Positions 1 through 10,503 of a stretch of 64,000 bases of DNA are shown here, piece by piece. The notes under the pieces were generated by a model. The model was not told where the DNA came from. It saw only the letters and a program-made list of their open reading frames with translations, and ran no database searches. A program made the position numbers and the translations under genes. How positions within the stretch are numbered: the first letter of the stretch is position 1; every line of letters begins with the position of its first letter. Source of the stretch: Effrenium voratum. Its lineage: Eukaryota > Sar > Dinophyceae > Suessiales > Symbiodiniaceae. Where the stretch lies: NCBI GenBank assembly GCA_963377175.1, contig CAUJNA010001018.1:55740-119739 (forward strand), read 5' to 3'.

Positions 1-492
1 TTGTTCTCGTTGTTCTTGTTTTAGTGTTTGTTGCTCTTGTTGTTGTTGGTGTTGTTGGTGTTCTTGTTTGTTCTTGTTGCGCTGGTTGTTCTTGTTGTTG
101 TTGTCTGCTTGTTGTTTGCTTGTTGTTTGGTTGTTGTTTGGCTGTTGTTGTCGTTGTTGGTCTTGTTGTTGTTGCTGTTGTTGTTCTTGTTGTTCTTGTT
201 GTTCTTGTTGTTGTTCTTGTTCTTGTGGTTGTTCTTGTTCTTGTTGTTCCTGTTGCTCTTGTGTTCTTGTTGTTCTCGTTGTTGTTCTTGTCGTTGTTGT
301 TGTTCTGGTTGTTCTGCTGCGGTTGTGGTTGCGGTTGTTGTTTTTTGGTTGTTGTTTGGCTGTTGTTTGGTTGTTGCCTGGTTGCGTTTGGTTGCTGTTT
401 GGTTGTTGCTTGCTTGTTGTTTGGTTGTCGTTTGGTTGTTGTTTGGTTGTTGTTGCTGCTGTTGTTGCCGTTGTTGTTGTCGCTGTTGCGGC
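1..492. repeat. TTG-rich triplet tract, copy 1 (cut by window edge)
   Basis: Nearly uninterrupted TTG triplets (CAA on the other strand) with occasional CTT, GTT and TGC variants, and a local sub-repeat TTGTTTGGTTG between about 345 and 450. Long open frames here (Leu/Val/Cys-rich forward, Gln/Asn/Thr-rich reverse) follow from the three-base period and are not evidence of genes. The tract leads into the same flank as the tract at 7.4-8.7 kb, so both belong to one dispersed compound repeat. It continues beyond the left edge of the window. Confidence 0.9.
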
Positions 493-802
493 GGTTGCTT
501 TTACACACTGCAGGTAAGGCAAGAAGCCCAAGAAAGATCATCAAAGCTCGATTTTTTGTTCTTGAGGCCGTGACGTGTCAATGCCGTGTGCCACCGTGGA
601 CCGATTTGCGTCTTTGTGTGGTGTCTTGCCTGCCAGGATGTCACTCCCGATTCCATCGCTCCCGGGAAACCGGTGGCCGCGATTGCGAAAGCTGCGGCTG
701 GAACCAATGGTCAAAATAGCACGAGCCTTGGCACCAGCGCTGGCCCTGCGACGTGCTTGGGCACAGCTTCCGCACGGGTGATCATAGCCCTTGTTCGCTC
801 AC
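493..802 (+). repeat. Dispersed repeat flank, copy 1 (internally deleted)
   Basis: Unique-looking sequence after the TTG tract that matches 8713-9270 closely: the tract end, a block around GATCATCAAAG and GATTTTTTGTTCTTG, then a block beginning near 580 that ends at AGCCCTTGTTCG. Compared with copy 2 it lacks about 270 bp between the two blocks (8788-9040). It then joins directly to the ATC-type satellite at about 803. A third fragment of the family lies at 18.5 kb. Confidence 0.85.
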
Positions 803-1125
803 TGCTGGTGATGCTGAGGATGCGTCATGATGATTGTCAGCCGACTTGAAATGCAACAGGTGCGTGGACATGATTCTCACGATGACTGCTGGTGATGCTG
901 CGGATGCGTCATGATGATTATCAGCCGATTTCAAACCAACATCATCGTCCATCATCATCTATCATCATCATCAACATCCATCATCATGTTCATCATCATC
1001 GGCATCACTACCATCATCATCCATTGTTATTGTCGGAATCATTATTCCGGCCTCATGGACATAATCGTCACCCATCATCATCATGACAGTCATCATCGCC
1101 CTTCATCATCATGGTGTCCTCATCC
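803..1125. repeat. ATC/CAT-based compound satellite
   Basis: A unit beginning GATGACTGCTGGTGATGCTG, followed by GGATGCGTCATGATGATTAT, a CAGCCGATTT block and then runs of ATC/CATC. The same unit recurs at about 4336-5000 and 5556-5880. Met/Asp or His/Ser-rich open frames here are products of the triplet period. Confidence 0.85.
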
Positions 1126-3069
1126 TTATCATCTTTCTCCTCACGATCATTCAGCACTTATGCGCAGAAAGCCGGCAAGTGGGGGCCGCAAGCCGGTGGC
1201 AAGATGTCCGGTGTTGGCACGCCGAAAACCATCCGTGGCCAGCTATTTTGTAAGGTCCAGTACTCAGTACAGCAAAGGCTACTCTGAAACACAACGCTCT
1301 GCTGGCTTAAGAACCACCTGCCGCCTAAAACCGATCAAGCTTACCCCAAAGCTCTTCTTTCGCGCAGGCAGGCAGCTGGCAACTGCGCTGGGCAAGCACT
1401 AAGGCAGCGGCGGTCGTGCGCCGTGACAGGGTGACAGGTTGCTCTCTGTCCCAGGCCGCCCCCTCCAATGAAAAATTGTAGGCAGGGTTGCACTTGCGCT
1501 GCAGCTAGATGCGCTATGCGCCAGGCGAATGGGATGGCTTGAACGGGGGTCTCAAATAGAAGTGGGATGGGGTCCTACCGCTCCGCTCATGCTCTGCAAT
1601 CCGCATGGAAAAAGCCAATCTCGGGGGGCCTGCCTCTGCGTCAAGCTTGGCTTTGGCATCTGCAAGACAGCTTCAGGGCTATCATGCGGGCAGTCAACCT
1701 GGACCTGACACCCGGCCTGCGCCACACACGCAAAAACTGCAGCGGCGAAGCCAACTGCCCAACAGCACTAAGGGCCAATCGTGCGTCCTGTTCATAATCC
1801 AGGAAGGGCCGTTGAGCCCGTATGAAGCCCCGGTCCGTGGGAGGCGGCTGGCCTTCAACTACGATGGGTCCTGCAACCCAAGTAAGGGGTGAACATGGTC
1901 GTTTGGACCCAAGTCTCTGCAAGCAAAAGCCTTGGCTGCGGCAGCCGTAAAGGCATGGGTGTACCCGAATGCTGCGTTTCCAGCGACGTTAAATCCAGGA
2001 ACATCGCAGCTCATACGGGGTCAATGCCACTTGGGCAAGACGCTCACGTGGATCTCAGCACTGCCTTCCACCCCGGAAGCTCAGGCCACCATTGTGGAAT
2101 TGGGACAGGCCGCAACACTAGGCAAACGGCAGAACCGATTGTTGGCACTTGCTTCAGCAACACTTTTGAGCAGTATCACACAGAGCTGGTAGGCAATCAA
2201 AAGGGTGGCTGGCCAGGCATCCTCCTGATTGCCCATCTACCCCCCAGCTGCGCAGCTGGCAGGAAACAGACGCAACCACAGCACTAGGCAACCTGGGTTG
2301 CTGGATTTGGGCACGTGATGTCCGCATGAATGACCGTGGCGTTGGTGTTGCGCTTCAACAGGCTGACGCGCTGCTCTTTCCACTTGAAGGCCGTGGCTAG
2401 GAAAAAGCCAGCACGCTTTGCTCCCCTCAACATAGCCCCCAAGCCCGCGCAAGGCTCGCAGCGCTGCTGCGATGGCCGGCTTATATACCTGCGCATGGCC
2501 GTCGGCATGTTGATGCAACATGAAAAAGAGAACAGCGTGGCGACACTGCAAGGCCTAAACCTGAGCCAGGGCTAGACCACTCCGCGCACATGGATTTCAA
2601 TCACAATAGGGACCAAATAACCTTGTGGGTTGGCCAGGCAGGCAAGGTTTCGCCTGGTACCCGCATTGCAGAGCAAGAGTCAAAGTGGACAAGCTCCCCG
2701 ACTTCGCCTCGCCCGCTGAAAGGCGTTTGGGCCAGGCCAGGAAAACACACATGAAACGCAAATCGCAACAGCACGGCAACACGAGCACGCGGCCTTCCAA
2801 AACGCAGGCCCTCCGCAGCGAAACGCGCAGCACAGAAAAAAAACCCAAAAAAAACAGAGCGTCTCGCAAACACGTCCTTACCTCCCAGACCATTCCAGAC
2901 CCTTTCAACAACGAGAACCCTTGGCTACGCATTCGCGAGCAAACAGCAAACCAATCAAGAAAGAAACAAAAAAAAGAAAGGAAGAGAGGAAGAAAGGAAG
3001 AAAGGAAGACTAGAGGACGATTGGCCCGAAAGCATTTTTCCCCAGGCCCTCATCCATCCGCGGAGACAC
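1126..3069. other. No recognisable gene
   Basis: Mixed-composition sequence of about 1.9 kb. Open frames of 70-150 codons exist on both strands, but none shows a motif, a domain or protein-like composition that I can defend. From about 2738 the forward strand becomes lysine/arginine-rich when translated, and 2938-3010 is an almost pure purine tract (AAG/GAA-rich). I see no RNA gene here. Confidence 0.5.
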
Positions 3070-3312
3070 CTTTTTAGACTTGCCCAGCGCACGCGGCCGG
3101 GGCGCCTGCACCTGCCGGCCCACGTCGGCCTTCAGCGCCTCGAAGGCCATGGCCTGCGTCACGTCGAGGTCACGCTGCCTCGCGAGTCGGTACAGCTTCC
3201 GGGGGTCCCGCACGTTGAAGTCGTCGGCCAGGTCTCCCCATTTTAATTGTTCTTCGGCCCCCGCTGGGCCTGCCAGGCTTCCACCTCGTCCAGCCGGGCC
3301 TGGAATTCGGCT
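3070..3312 (-). pseudogene. Polinton-type integrase, N-terminal fragment
   Basis: Reverse-strand translation contains LADDFNVRDPRKLYRLARQ followed by RDLDVTQAMAFEALKADVG and a GRQVQAP segment. The same block (LYRLARQRDLDVTQAMAFEAL) opens the integrase relic at 61.7 kb, where it precedes a retroviral-type (rve) catalytic core. Just upstream on this strand, an ARLDEVEAWQAQRG segment is shared with the relic at 49.86-49.95 kb. The fragment ends at GKSKK, before any catalytic residue, and the ARLDEVEAW part is in another frame from LADDFN. It is a short, dead piece of a multicopy element family whose other members are in the 49.9-64 kb block. Function in the intact element (integration) is inferred from the 61.7-kb copy. 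Confidence 0.7.
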
Positions 3313-3388
3313 TGTCCTTAAACTGACAAGCTGGCGACCAGCGCGGGGTATCATCGTAAGAAAATGAGAGCCTATCAACAATACCCAA

Positions 3389-3442
<54 letters not shown>

Positions 3443-3465
3443 TAGCATCATCATCCATTGTTAGT
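3389..3465. repeat. (CAT)n microsatellite
   Basis: Seventeen or so consecutive CAT triplets followed by TTAGCATCATCATCC. It separates the integrase fragment from the 30-bp minisatellite. It gives a poly-Met/poly-Asp/poly-His stretch in the three frames and is not coding evidence. Confidence 0.9.
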
Positions 3466-3483
3466 ATCGAAATCATCATCATA

Positions 3484-4335
3484 ATCCTGACGAGCCCGCC
3501 GCTTGCTCTTGGGTAGCAAAGGAGCCCGCCGCTTGCTCTTGGGTAGCAAAGGAGCCCGCCGCTTGCTAAGGAGCCCGCCGCTTGCTCTTGGGTGGCAAGC
3601 GAGCCCGCCGCTTGCTCTTGGGTAGCACACGAGCCGCTTGTTCTTGGGAAGCAAACGAGCCCGCCGCTCGCTGGCTTTGGGTAGCAAAGGACCTCGCCGC
3701 CGCCGCTTGCTCTTGGGTGGCCAAGGAGCCCAAGCCTGCCGCTTGCTCTCGGGTCGCAAGCGAACCCGCCGCTTGCTCTTCGGTAGCAACCGAGCCCGCC
3801 GCTTGCTCTTCGGTAGCAAATGAGCTCGCTGCTTGCTCTTGGGTAGCAAAGGAGTCCGCCGCTTGCTCTTGGGTGGCAAAGGCGCTCGCCGCTTGCTCTT
3901 GGGTAGCAAACAAGACCGCCGCTTGCTCTTGAGTAGCAAAGGAGCCCGCCGCCTGCTCTTGGGTAGCAAACGAGCCCGCCGCTTGCTCTTGGGTAGCGAG
4001 CCCGCCGCTTGCTCTTCGGTAGCAAACAAGCCCGCCGCTTGCTCTTGGGTAACAAACGAGCTCGCTTGGGTAGCAAAGGAGCCCGCCGCCTGGTCTTGGG
4101 TAGCAAACGAGCCCGCCGCTTGCTCTTGGGTAGCAAAGGAGCCCGCTTGGGTAGCAAGCTTGCTCTTGGGTTGCAAGCGAGCCCACTGCTTGCTCTTGGG
4201 TAGCAAAGCACCCCGCTGCTTGCTCTTGGGTAGCAAACGAGCCCGCTGCTTGGTCTTGCGTGGCAAAGGAGCTGCTTGCTCTTGGGTAGCAAGCGAGCCC
4301 GCTGCTTGCTGTTCGGTAGCAAAGGAGCTCGTCGC
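3484..4335. repeat. 30-bp minisatellite, about 25-28 units
   Basis: Tandem array of a 30-bp unit of the type GAGCCCGCCGCTTGCTCTTG followed by GGTAGCAAAG, with variants differing at a few bases and some short units (for example near 3560 and 4060-4150). Because 30 is a multiple of three and the unit lacks stops in most frames, several frames on both strands stay open for hundreds of codons (for example a reverse frame 3375-4427 reading YPRASGGLLC-like repeats, another reading ATQEQAAGSF-like repeats). Nothing favours one frame over another. I call it a minisatellite, though a repetitive surface protein exon cannot be excluded. Confidence 0.85.
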
Positions 4336-5000
4336 TTCATGATTATCACGATGACTGCGGGTTGTGCTGAGGATGCGTCATGATGATTATCAGCCGAATT
4401 GAAATCAACATCATCGTCCATCATCATCCATCATCATCATCATCCATCATCATCATCACCATCATCACTACCATCCTCATCCAGTATTATTATCGGACTC
4501 ACCACCATCACCATCATCCTGTGATCTCTTAGAATTCTTCCTTATTTCTTACACACGGTTCCAGAGTTAGAGAGCATTGGTGATGCAGAGGATGCATCGT
4601 CATGAGTATCATGATGACTGCTGGTGATGCTGAGGATGCGTCACAAAAGATGCGTGGACATGATTATCATGATGACTCCTGCTGATGCTGAGGATGCGTC
4701 ATGATGATTATCAGCCGATTTGAAATCAACATCATCGTCCATCATCATCCCGCATCATCATCATCCATCATCCATGATCATCATCAGCATCATTACCATC
4801 ATCATCAATCATCATCATCGGCATCATCAGCATCATCATCCTGTGATCTCTCAGTACTCTTTCATATTTCTTCAGAAGGGACGTTAGAGAGTTTTGGTGA
4901 TGCAGAGGATGCGTCGTCATGATTATCATGATGACTGCTGGTGATGCTGAGGATGCGTGCGTCGTTCTGATTATCATGCAACTTGAGATGCAAAAGATGC
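4336..5000. repeat. ATC-based compound satellite, several units
   Basis: At least three imperfect copies of the unit seen at 803-1125: ATGACTGCTGGTGATGCTGA, GGATGCGTCATGATGATTAT, CAGCCGATTTGAAATCAAC, ATCATC runs, then a TGTGATCTCTTAGAATTC-like spacer and a GAGAGCATTGGTGATGCAGA block. The order of sub-blocks is kept from copy to copy, so the true unit is several hundred bases long with an expandable ATC core. Confidence 0.85.
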
Positions 5001-5040
5001 GTGGACATGAGCGTGGTTTTGATCGAGTTTCACAGAGTGA

Positions 5041-5559
5041 TTGATTTTATACGATTTTACTTCCACGTTGGTGCAATTTTGCTTACTAGAGGGTCTCCTC
5101 GTTGCCGTGGAAAACACCGCTTCCAGTTTGTTTTGGCGCACATCTTTCTGGCAGACTGTGGGTCATTCCGTCATGCGTTTTGATGCGCTTATGGCTCTGA
5201 TCGCAATCGTTTTGAACGTAAAGCCATGGTGTCTTCAAGATGAGCGTTGGGTGGAGACGGAGTACCCTTCAAGACTTTGCCAAGCTGTTGCTTTAGTCTT
5301 TGTTCACATTCTGGAGAATCACAGCGTCGCACCGCCGCCGCAAACCTTGCAAGTTCTGCGAGAATTTGCCACAACATTTATGACAGCTACGCGTGCAACG
5401 CAGCAGCAAGGTATGAAGCCAGACTTCCTCCCCTTGCGGCGGAACACTCAAGAACGCTTACCGTTCGAGGCAGGTCCTGGTGCGTTCGCGTTTGTCAGCA
5501 GACGCTGCGATTCAAGTGGGATGTCTGAACACCGTCATTCAGGAAAACGCGCGCGATGA
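5041..5559 (+). CDS. Unrecognised reading frame between satellite blocks
   Basis: A 172-codon open frame in the only non-satellite sequence between two ATC satellite blocks. The translation has normal-looking composition (hydrophobic start, LNVKPWCLQDERWVE, LCQAVALVFVHILENHSVAP, then an R/S-rich end) but no motif I recognise. The last codons run into the next satellite unit, so the end is probably not original. It may be an exon-like piece of a repeat-associated gene or chance. No promoter or neighbour supports expression. Confidence 0.2.
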   Translation: MILYDFTSTLVQFCLLEGLLVAVENTASSLFWRTSFWQTVGHSVMRFDALMALIAIVLNVKPWCLQDERWVETEYPSRLCQAVALVFVHILENHSVAPPPQTLQVLREFATTFMTATRATQQQGMKPDFLPLRRNTQERLPFEAGPGAFAFVSRRCDSSGMSEHRHSGKRAR

Positions 5560-5880
5560 CTGCTGGTGATGCTGAGGATGCGTCATGATGATTATCAGCC
5601 GAGTTGAAATGCAACAGATGCGTGGACATGACTATCATGATGACTGCTGGTGACGCTGACATGATGACTATCAGCCGATTTGAAACCAACATCATCGTCC
5701 ATCAACATCCATGACCATCATCATCCGTCATCATCATCATCATCGTCATCACTACCATCATCATCCTGTGTTCTCTTAGAATTCTGTCTTATATACATTT
5801 CAAAAGGGACATTAGAGAGCATTGGTGATGCAGAGGATGCGTCGTCATGATTATCATGATGACGGCTGGTGATGCTAACA
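5556..5880. repeat. ATC-based compound satellite
   Basis: Further copies of the unit at 803-1125 and 4336-5000, beginning ATGACTGCTGGTGATGCTGA and including the CAGCCGA(G/T)TTGAAA block, CATCATC core, a TGTGTTCTCTTAGAATTC spacer and the CATTGGTGATGCAGAGGATG block. Confidence 0.85.
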
Positions 5881-5888
5881 AGCCTGCC

Positions 5889-6285
5889 GCGTCCTCCCTG
5901 CGGCGCCTTGTTGCGTCGCAGTGTTTCCTTCTGCACCTCAGGCTGTTCTTCGCAGTCTAAACTTCAGAGCAGGCATACCAACCACAAGTGAAAGGCCCAA
6001 CGCCGAGCCCGAGCATTAAACATGTATTTGTCCGCTGCGAGCGTCCTTCTGCTCACGCAGCCCGCCCTGCGGTGCCTTGTTGCGTCGCGGTGTTTCCTCC
6101 AAACGTCGTGCAGAGAAAATACCATGTCTCCGCGCTTCCGGACATCGTATTTGCTACGCGGCTTTTTCTTTGCCGTCTACACTTCAGAGCAGGCAAGAAA
6201 ACCACAAGGGAACAGCCCAACGCCGCGCCCAAGCATTGAGCATGTATTTGTCCGCTGCGATCGTCCTTCCGCAGCCTGAGCGCGT
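5889..6285. repeat. Tandem duplication, about 221-bp offset
   Basis: Two adjacent diverged copies. CTTCAGAGCAGGCATACC ... AACATGTATTTGTCCGCTGC at 5961-6035 recurs as CTTCAGAGCAGGCAAGAA ... AGCATGTATTTGTCCGCTGC at 6182-6256; each is preceded by a CTGCGG(T/C)GCCTTGTTGCGTC block. The second copy has an extra segment (about 6110-6165). No gene is recognisable in either. Confidence 0.75.
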
Positions 6286-6308
6286 CACTGCCCAAGCCCA
6301 AGTTTGTC

Positions 6309-7046
6309 TCAAGCGCTCGCCTTAGCTTGTGGCTCCTCCCTGTTCATGCTGAAGTCCGCCGGGTCGCCCGTCTTGATCTTCTTGTCCACATAGGCCACGA
6401 TGAATCCACCTTGCAACTTGTTCTCCACGTTGGCCATCGAAGCATCTGCTACGCTCATCCACATTGAGTTCTCTTGTTGGCCATGAGGATGTTGTCCACT
6501 GCAGGTCCAGATGAGTTTTGGTTTTTGCCATGGCACATGCTCCGTCAACGTCAGCAGCAGTGCTCCGCCGAGTCCACGTAGCCATGAGATTTTTTCCTTA
6601 GACACGAGGCTGGTTTTTCTTGCGGATGGTGCTTCCAATAGTGTCCTTGGCATAGCCTTTGCCGGATTGGGTGTTCCCTTTCCTTCGATAATTTCAGGGG
6701 GCGCTCGAGGTGTTAAAGGTGCTTTCCTTGACTTTGGTGGTACTGGTTGTTGTACTTGTAGTTCGTGAGGTACACCAGGTTGCCCCGCGTCAGCTTCCCC
6801 TTGTAGCACTTCTTCCAGCGCCTGTTCAGGCCCTTGTTCCACGTCCACGTTGCCGAGCCGACGAGGATCGTAGTTAAGCCGCTCTTTTGCTTCCAGCAGC
6901 TCCAGCGGTGTAGCTTCCAGCTTGTCTCTCAAGGTTGCCTGTGGGAAAGACCCTTGTTGCACTTCCAAGCCAGTCTTTGCAACGTGTGCCATCGCCGTGT
7001 CTTCACCTGGTCGGGGGTTCTGCCTCACTGGCGGAAGAAAAATCAT
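6309..7046 (-). pseudogene. Copia-type pol relic (RNase H region)
   Basis: A 245-codon reverse frame. Its C-terminal part reads SVADASMANVENKLQGGFIV then AYVDKKIKTGDPADFSMN, which fits the RNase H region of dinoflagellate Copia elements (a D-A-S-x-A-N turn followed by a GFIV strand and a DFS motif). The frame stops just after ADFSMN, so the remainder of RNase H, including the conserved downstream segment with the catalytic E and D, is missing. The N-terminal half (proline-rich, PPVRQNPRPGED to EIIEGKGTPNPAK) looks like a linker and is unassigned. Role in the intact element would be degradation of the RNA strand during reverse transcription. Assignment rests on short motifs only. Confidence 0.45.
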
Positions 7047-7420
7047 CGCACAATAGTTGCTCTTTGGGTTGGGTGGGCCAGGAAGCTGTTTGCTAACCAG
7101 TGCAGGAGGCTAGGCTCAGGTCACAGACATGCCGGCGGACACTCAGGTTGCTGGCAGTGAGCACAAGTTGAGCATACATTGCTTCAGGCTAAGTCTCACA
7201 GCCACGGCGCTGGCTGTTCAGGAAGAAGCGAAGCAGCATTCCCTACGCCAGCAGCAGGGCGCCTACTAGAAAAGCTCTCGAAACGTGTCCGATCCGGAAT
7301 GGAGAGGAACGCATGTTTGCGGCGAAGAAACAGCAACTGCGTCTCAACAAAACAAGCTCTTGACGGCGCGCAGAGGCTTCCAAGTGTTTATGGCGTGGCC
7401 ACCAGCAGGCAGACACTTCC

Positions 7421-7924
7421 ATGCGTTGCCGTTGTTCTTGTTGTTCTCCTTGTTCTTGTTGTTCTTCTTTTTTTACTCTTGTTGTTGGTGTTGTTGTTCT
7501 TGTTGCTGTTGGTGTTGTTGGTGTTGTTGTTGCTCTTGTTGCGCTGGTTGTTCTTGTTGTTGTTGTTCTTGTTGTTGTTCTTGTTGCGTTTGTTGTTTTT
7601 GTCGGTCTGATTGTTCTTGTTGTTGTAGCAATTGTTGCGGTTGTTGCGGTTGTTGTTGTTGTTGTTGTTGTTGGTGTTGGTGTTGTTGGTGTTGCTGTTG
7701 TTGTGGCTGCTTTCCTGTTGCAGTTGCCTTGGTGTTGTTGTTGCTGTTGTCGTTGCTGTCGCTGCTCCTGCTGTTGTTGTTGTTGTTGCTTGCTTGTTGT
7801 TCGGTTGTTGTTTGCTTGTTGTTTGGTCGTTGTTTGGTTGTTGTTGTTCTTCTTCTTCTCCTCCTTCTTCTTCTTGTTGTTGTTGTTGGTTGTTGTTGTT
7901 GTTGCTGCTGCTGGTGTTGTTGTT

Positions 7925-7967
<43 letters not shown>

Positions 7968-8712
7968 TCGTTGTTGTTGTTGTTGTTGTTATTTGTCTTG
8001 TTCTTGTTGTTGTTGCTGTTGTTGTTGGTTGCTTGTTGTTTGCTTGTCGCTTGGTTGTTGTTTTGCTGTTGTTGTTGTTGTTCTTGTTCTTGTTGTTGTT
8101 GCTGTTGTTGTTGATATTGTTGTTGTTGCTGTTGTTGTTTTTCTTGTTGTTCTTGTTCTTGTTGCCCTTGTTGTTCTTGTTGTTGTTCTTGTTGCTCTCG
8201 TTGTTCTTGTTGTTCTCGTTGCTCTTGTTGTTGCTCTTGTTGTTCTAGTGTTTGTTGCTCGTTGGTGTTGTTGTTCTTGTTGTTGGTGCTGTTGGTGTTC
8301 TTGTTGTTCTTGTTGCGCTGGTTGTTGTTGTTGTTTGCTTGTTGATTGCTTGTTGTTTGGTTTTTGTTTGGCTGTCGTTGTCGTTGTTGATCTTGTTGTT
8401 GTTGCTGTTGTTGTTGTTGTTGTTCTTGTTCTTGTTCTTGTTGTTGTTCTTGCTCTTGTTCTTGTTCTTGTTCTTGTTGTTCTTGTTGCTCTTGTGTTCT
8501 TGTTGTTCTCGTTGTTCTTGTTGTTCTGGATGCGGTTGTGGTTGCGGTTGTTGTTGTTTGGTTGTTGTTTGGTTGTTGTTTGGTTGTTGTTTGGTTGTTG
8601 CCTGGTTGTTGTTTGGTTGTTGTTTGGTTGTTGTTTGCTTGTTGTTTGGTTGTTGTTTGGTTGTTGTTGCTGCTGTTGTTGCCGTTGTTGTTGTTGCTGT
8701 TGTTGCGGTTGC
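7421..8712. repeat. TTG-rich triplet tract, copy 2 (about 1.3 kb)
   Basis: The longest simple-sequence tract in the window: TTG triplets with CTT/GTC/TGC variants, a pure (GTCGTT)n sub-run around 7925-7975, a CTTCTTCTTCTCCTCC polypyrimidine patch near 7845-7880 and the TTGTTTGGTTG sub-repeat at 8555-8665. A forward frame is open for about 500 codons (Cys/Leu-rich) and a reverse frame (8245-8748) would give a Gln/Asn/Thr-rich prion-like protein; both follow from triplet periodicity. Confidence 0.92.
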
Positions 8713-9270
8713 TTTTACATACTGCAGATTAGACAAGAAGCCCAACAAAGATCATCAAAGCGCGATTTTTTGTTCTTGGCCAGTGTACAGCAGTCGTGAC
8801 TTGCTGCACAAGTGAGCCACTCATGCGTTAGGGATTGCTTAGAGGTCCCCAGGCTGTTGATCATCGCATGTACGACACCACTCGTGTTCGATAATGCTTG
8901 TGGACACGCAATAGCCAGCCATTATGGTTCTGCCAACTCCACCCACGGCCGGTCCTCCATGCTCGCTGATCTTCGGCCTCCCAACGCTGGCCGTGACGAC
9001 CACAGTCCAACGTCTCCTTGAAGAAGGAGCCCAAAAGATCAATGCCGTATGCCACCGTGGGAGGTTCCTCAAATGGACCGATTTGCGTCTTTGTGCGGCG
9101 GCTTCCTTGCCAGGATTCACTCCCGATTCCATCGCTCCCAGAAACCGGTGGCCGCGATTGCGAAAGCTGCGGCTGGAACCAATGGTCAAAATAGCACGAG
9201 CCTTGGCACCAGCGCTCGCCCTGCAACGTGCTTGGGCGCAGCTTCCGCACGGGTGATCCTAGCCCTTGTT
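8713..9270 (+). repeat. Dispersed repeat flank, copy 2 (most complete)
   Basis: Longest of three copies. Its first block (ACTGCAGATTAGACAAGAAG onward) matches copy 1 at 505-565 and copy 3 at 18.5 kb. The middle block around 8795-8880 (GTGACTTGCTGCACAAGTGA, CTCATGCGTTAGGGATTGCT) is present in copy 3 but deleted from copy 1. The final block (9040-9270, ending AGCCCTTGTTCG) is shared with copy 1 only. No coding content is assigned. Confidence 0.85.
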
Positions 9271-10503
9271 CGAAGGGCGGGATGACGCTTCTGGATTTTT
9301 TTCGATGAATTCAAGCGTGCTGGGAGGTCTCCACGCGCGGCTGAATATGATATCATGCATAGAACGGGTCTTGGCAAACACGAGCACACAGGGTGGCAAA
9401 TTTCTTTCCCCTGTTGACCGACTTCTTGGCGATGTCCTTCATGATGCAAAGTCCGCCCCGCGCAGCTCTGTCGACGCACGCAACCTTACGCTGCGTGAGG
9501 ATCTGAGTTTCCAACATGTCCGTCGTCAAAGGGACGCCGACCTGCGCTGCCCGCTCGACTTCGGAGAGACTCGAGGCCGAGGAGCTATTTGGACCCCAAC
9601 ACTGGACGGAGTACCAATTGGCGATTTTTTGAAATTATCCCTGAGGACATTGCCCCGTTCGGCGGTGTGGCATTCTCAACCCATGCGGTACCATCAACTG
9701 CTTCCAGTGCAACGCTCTCCCAGAGGAGATCCCGCCATCGAGAAAGTCGCACGGTTCTCCGGAAGGTTTTCATCTGCGATGTCACCCGTGTCCCGACAAG
9801 CTTTTCCTGACCATTGCTTGTGTGTTGCGCGGAATTCTTCGTCAATGTAGATCTTGACCAATACCAGGGATGTGTCCCCTTCCTGACGGCTCTCCTTGAA
9901 GTCAGATAACCTGAGGTTCACTTTGGCCCAGATAAACCTGGCGGCACTCGAGTCGTAAGCATAGACCAGCGCCGTGTTGGTCCGGGGGGGTACAACCTGC
10001 AACCCTGCTAGACCAACAGCGTGGGCCGGTCCGTGCGGCACGCACAGAGCATCAATTTCGCGTGTTTTCTGGATGTCTGTTCAAGCTGAATCCCTTTCTT
10101 CGCTGCGTCGATCATGAATTGGTCATCGAGCGTCACCGGATGACCGGGAATAACGTTGAATCCCACGGTACCGGACAGCGCTTGGCCACCTGCATGATGG
10201 TGTATCTGTCGGCACGTCAGTCAATGACACGGACCACATAGGACAGCTTGCACCAGCCGCGATCCTTTATGGGAGGAATGTTGATGTTGGCGCCACTGGT
10301 TCCACTCCCCATTGCCAAAAACCGGGCCACGGGGATGGAAACCCCGGACTGCCGAAATTATTGCCACTGCTCCCCGCCGCCTGCTGCTGTGGCATGGCGG
10401 TTTTACCGCTGCCCGCTTTGCAAGAACGCGCTGGAAACGATGGCGCTGGACACTAGTCAGCAAGAGAGACTGGCCACGATGATGTGGCAGAACCTATTTC
10501 TTC
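9271..10503. other. Unassigned sequence with overlapping open frames
   Basis: Forward (9266-9850) and reverse (9694-10041) frames of 115-195 codons overlap. The reverse one has the more protein-like composition (ALVYAYDSSAARFIWAKVNL, LSDFKESRQEGDTSLVLVKI) but matches nothing I know. 10,510-10,518 is a run of nine G. I cannot say which strand, if either, was coding. Confidence 0.3.

Noticed and set aside
3375..4427. 350-codon reverse frame with YPRASGGL-type repeats
   Set aside because: Several frames on both strands are equally open because the unit is 30 bp; it also runs into the CAT microsatellite. Kept as minisatellite.
7285..8799. 500-codon Cys/Leu/Val-rich open frame and a reverse Gln/Asn/Thr-rich frame
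   Set aside because: Both lie in the TTG/CAA triplet tract, where absence of stops is a consequence of the repeat. No start context or domain.
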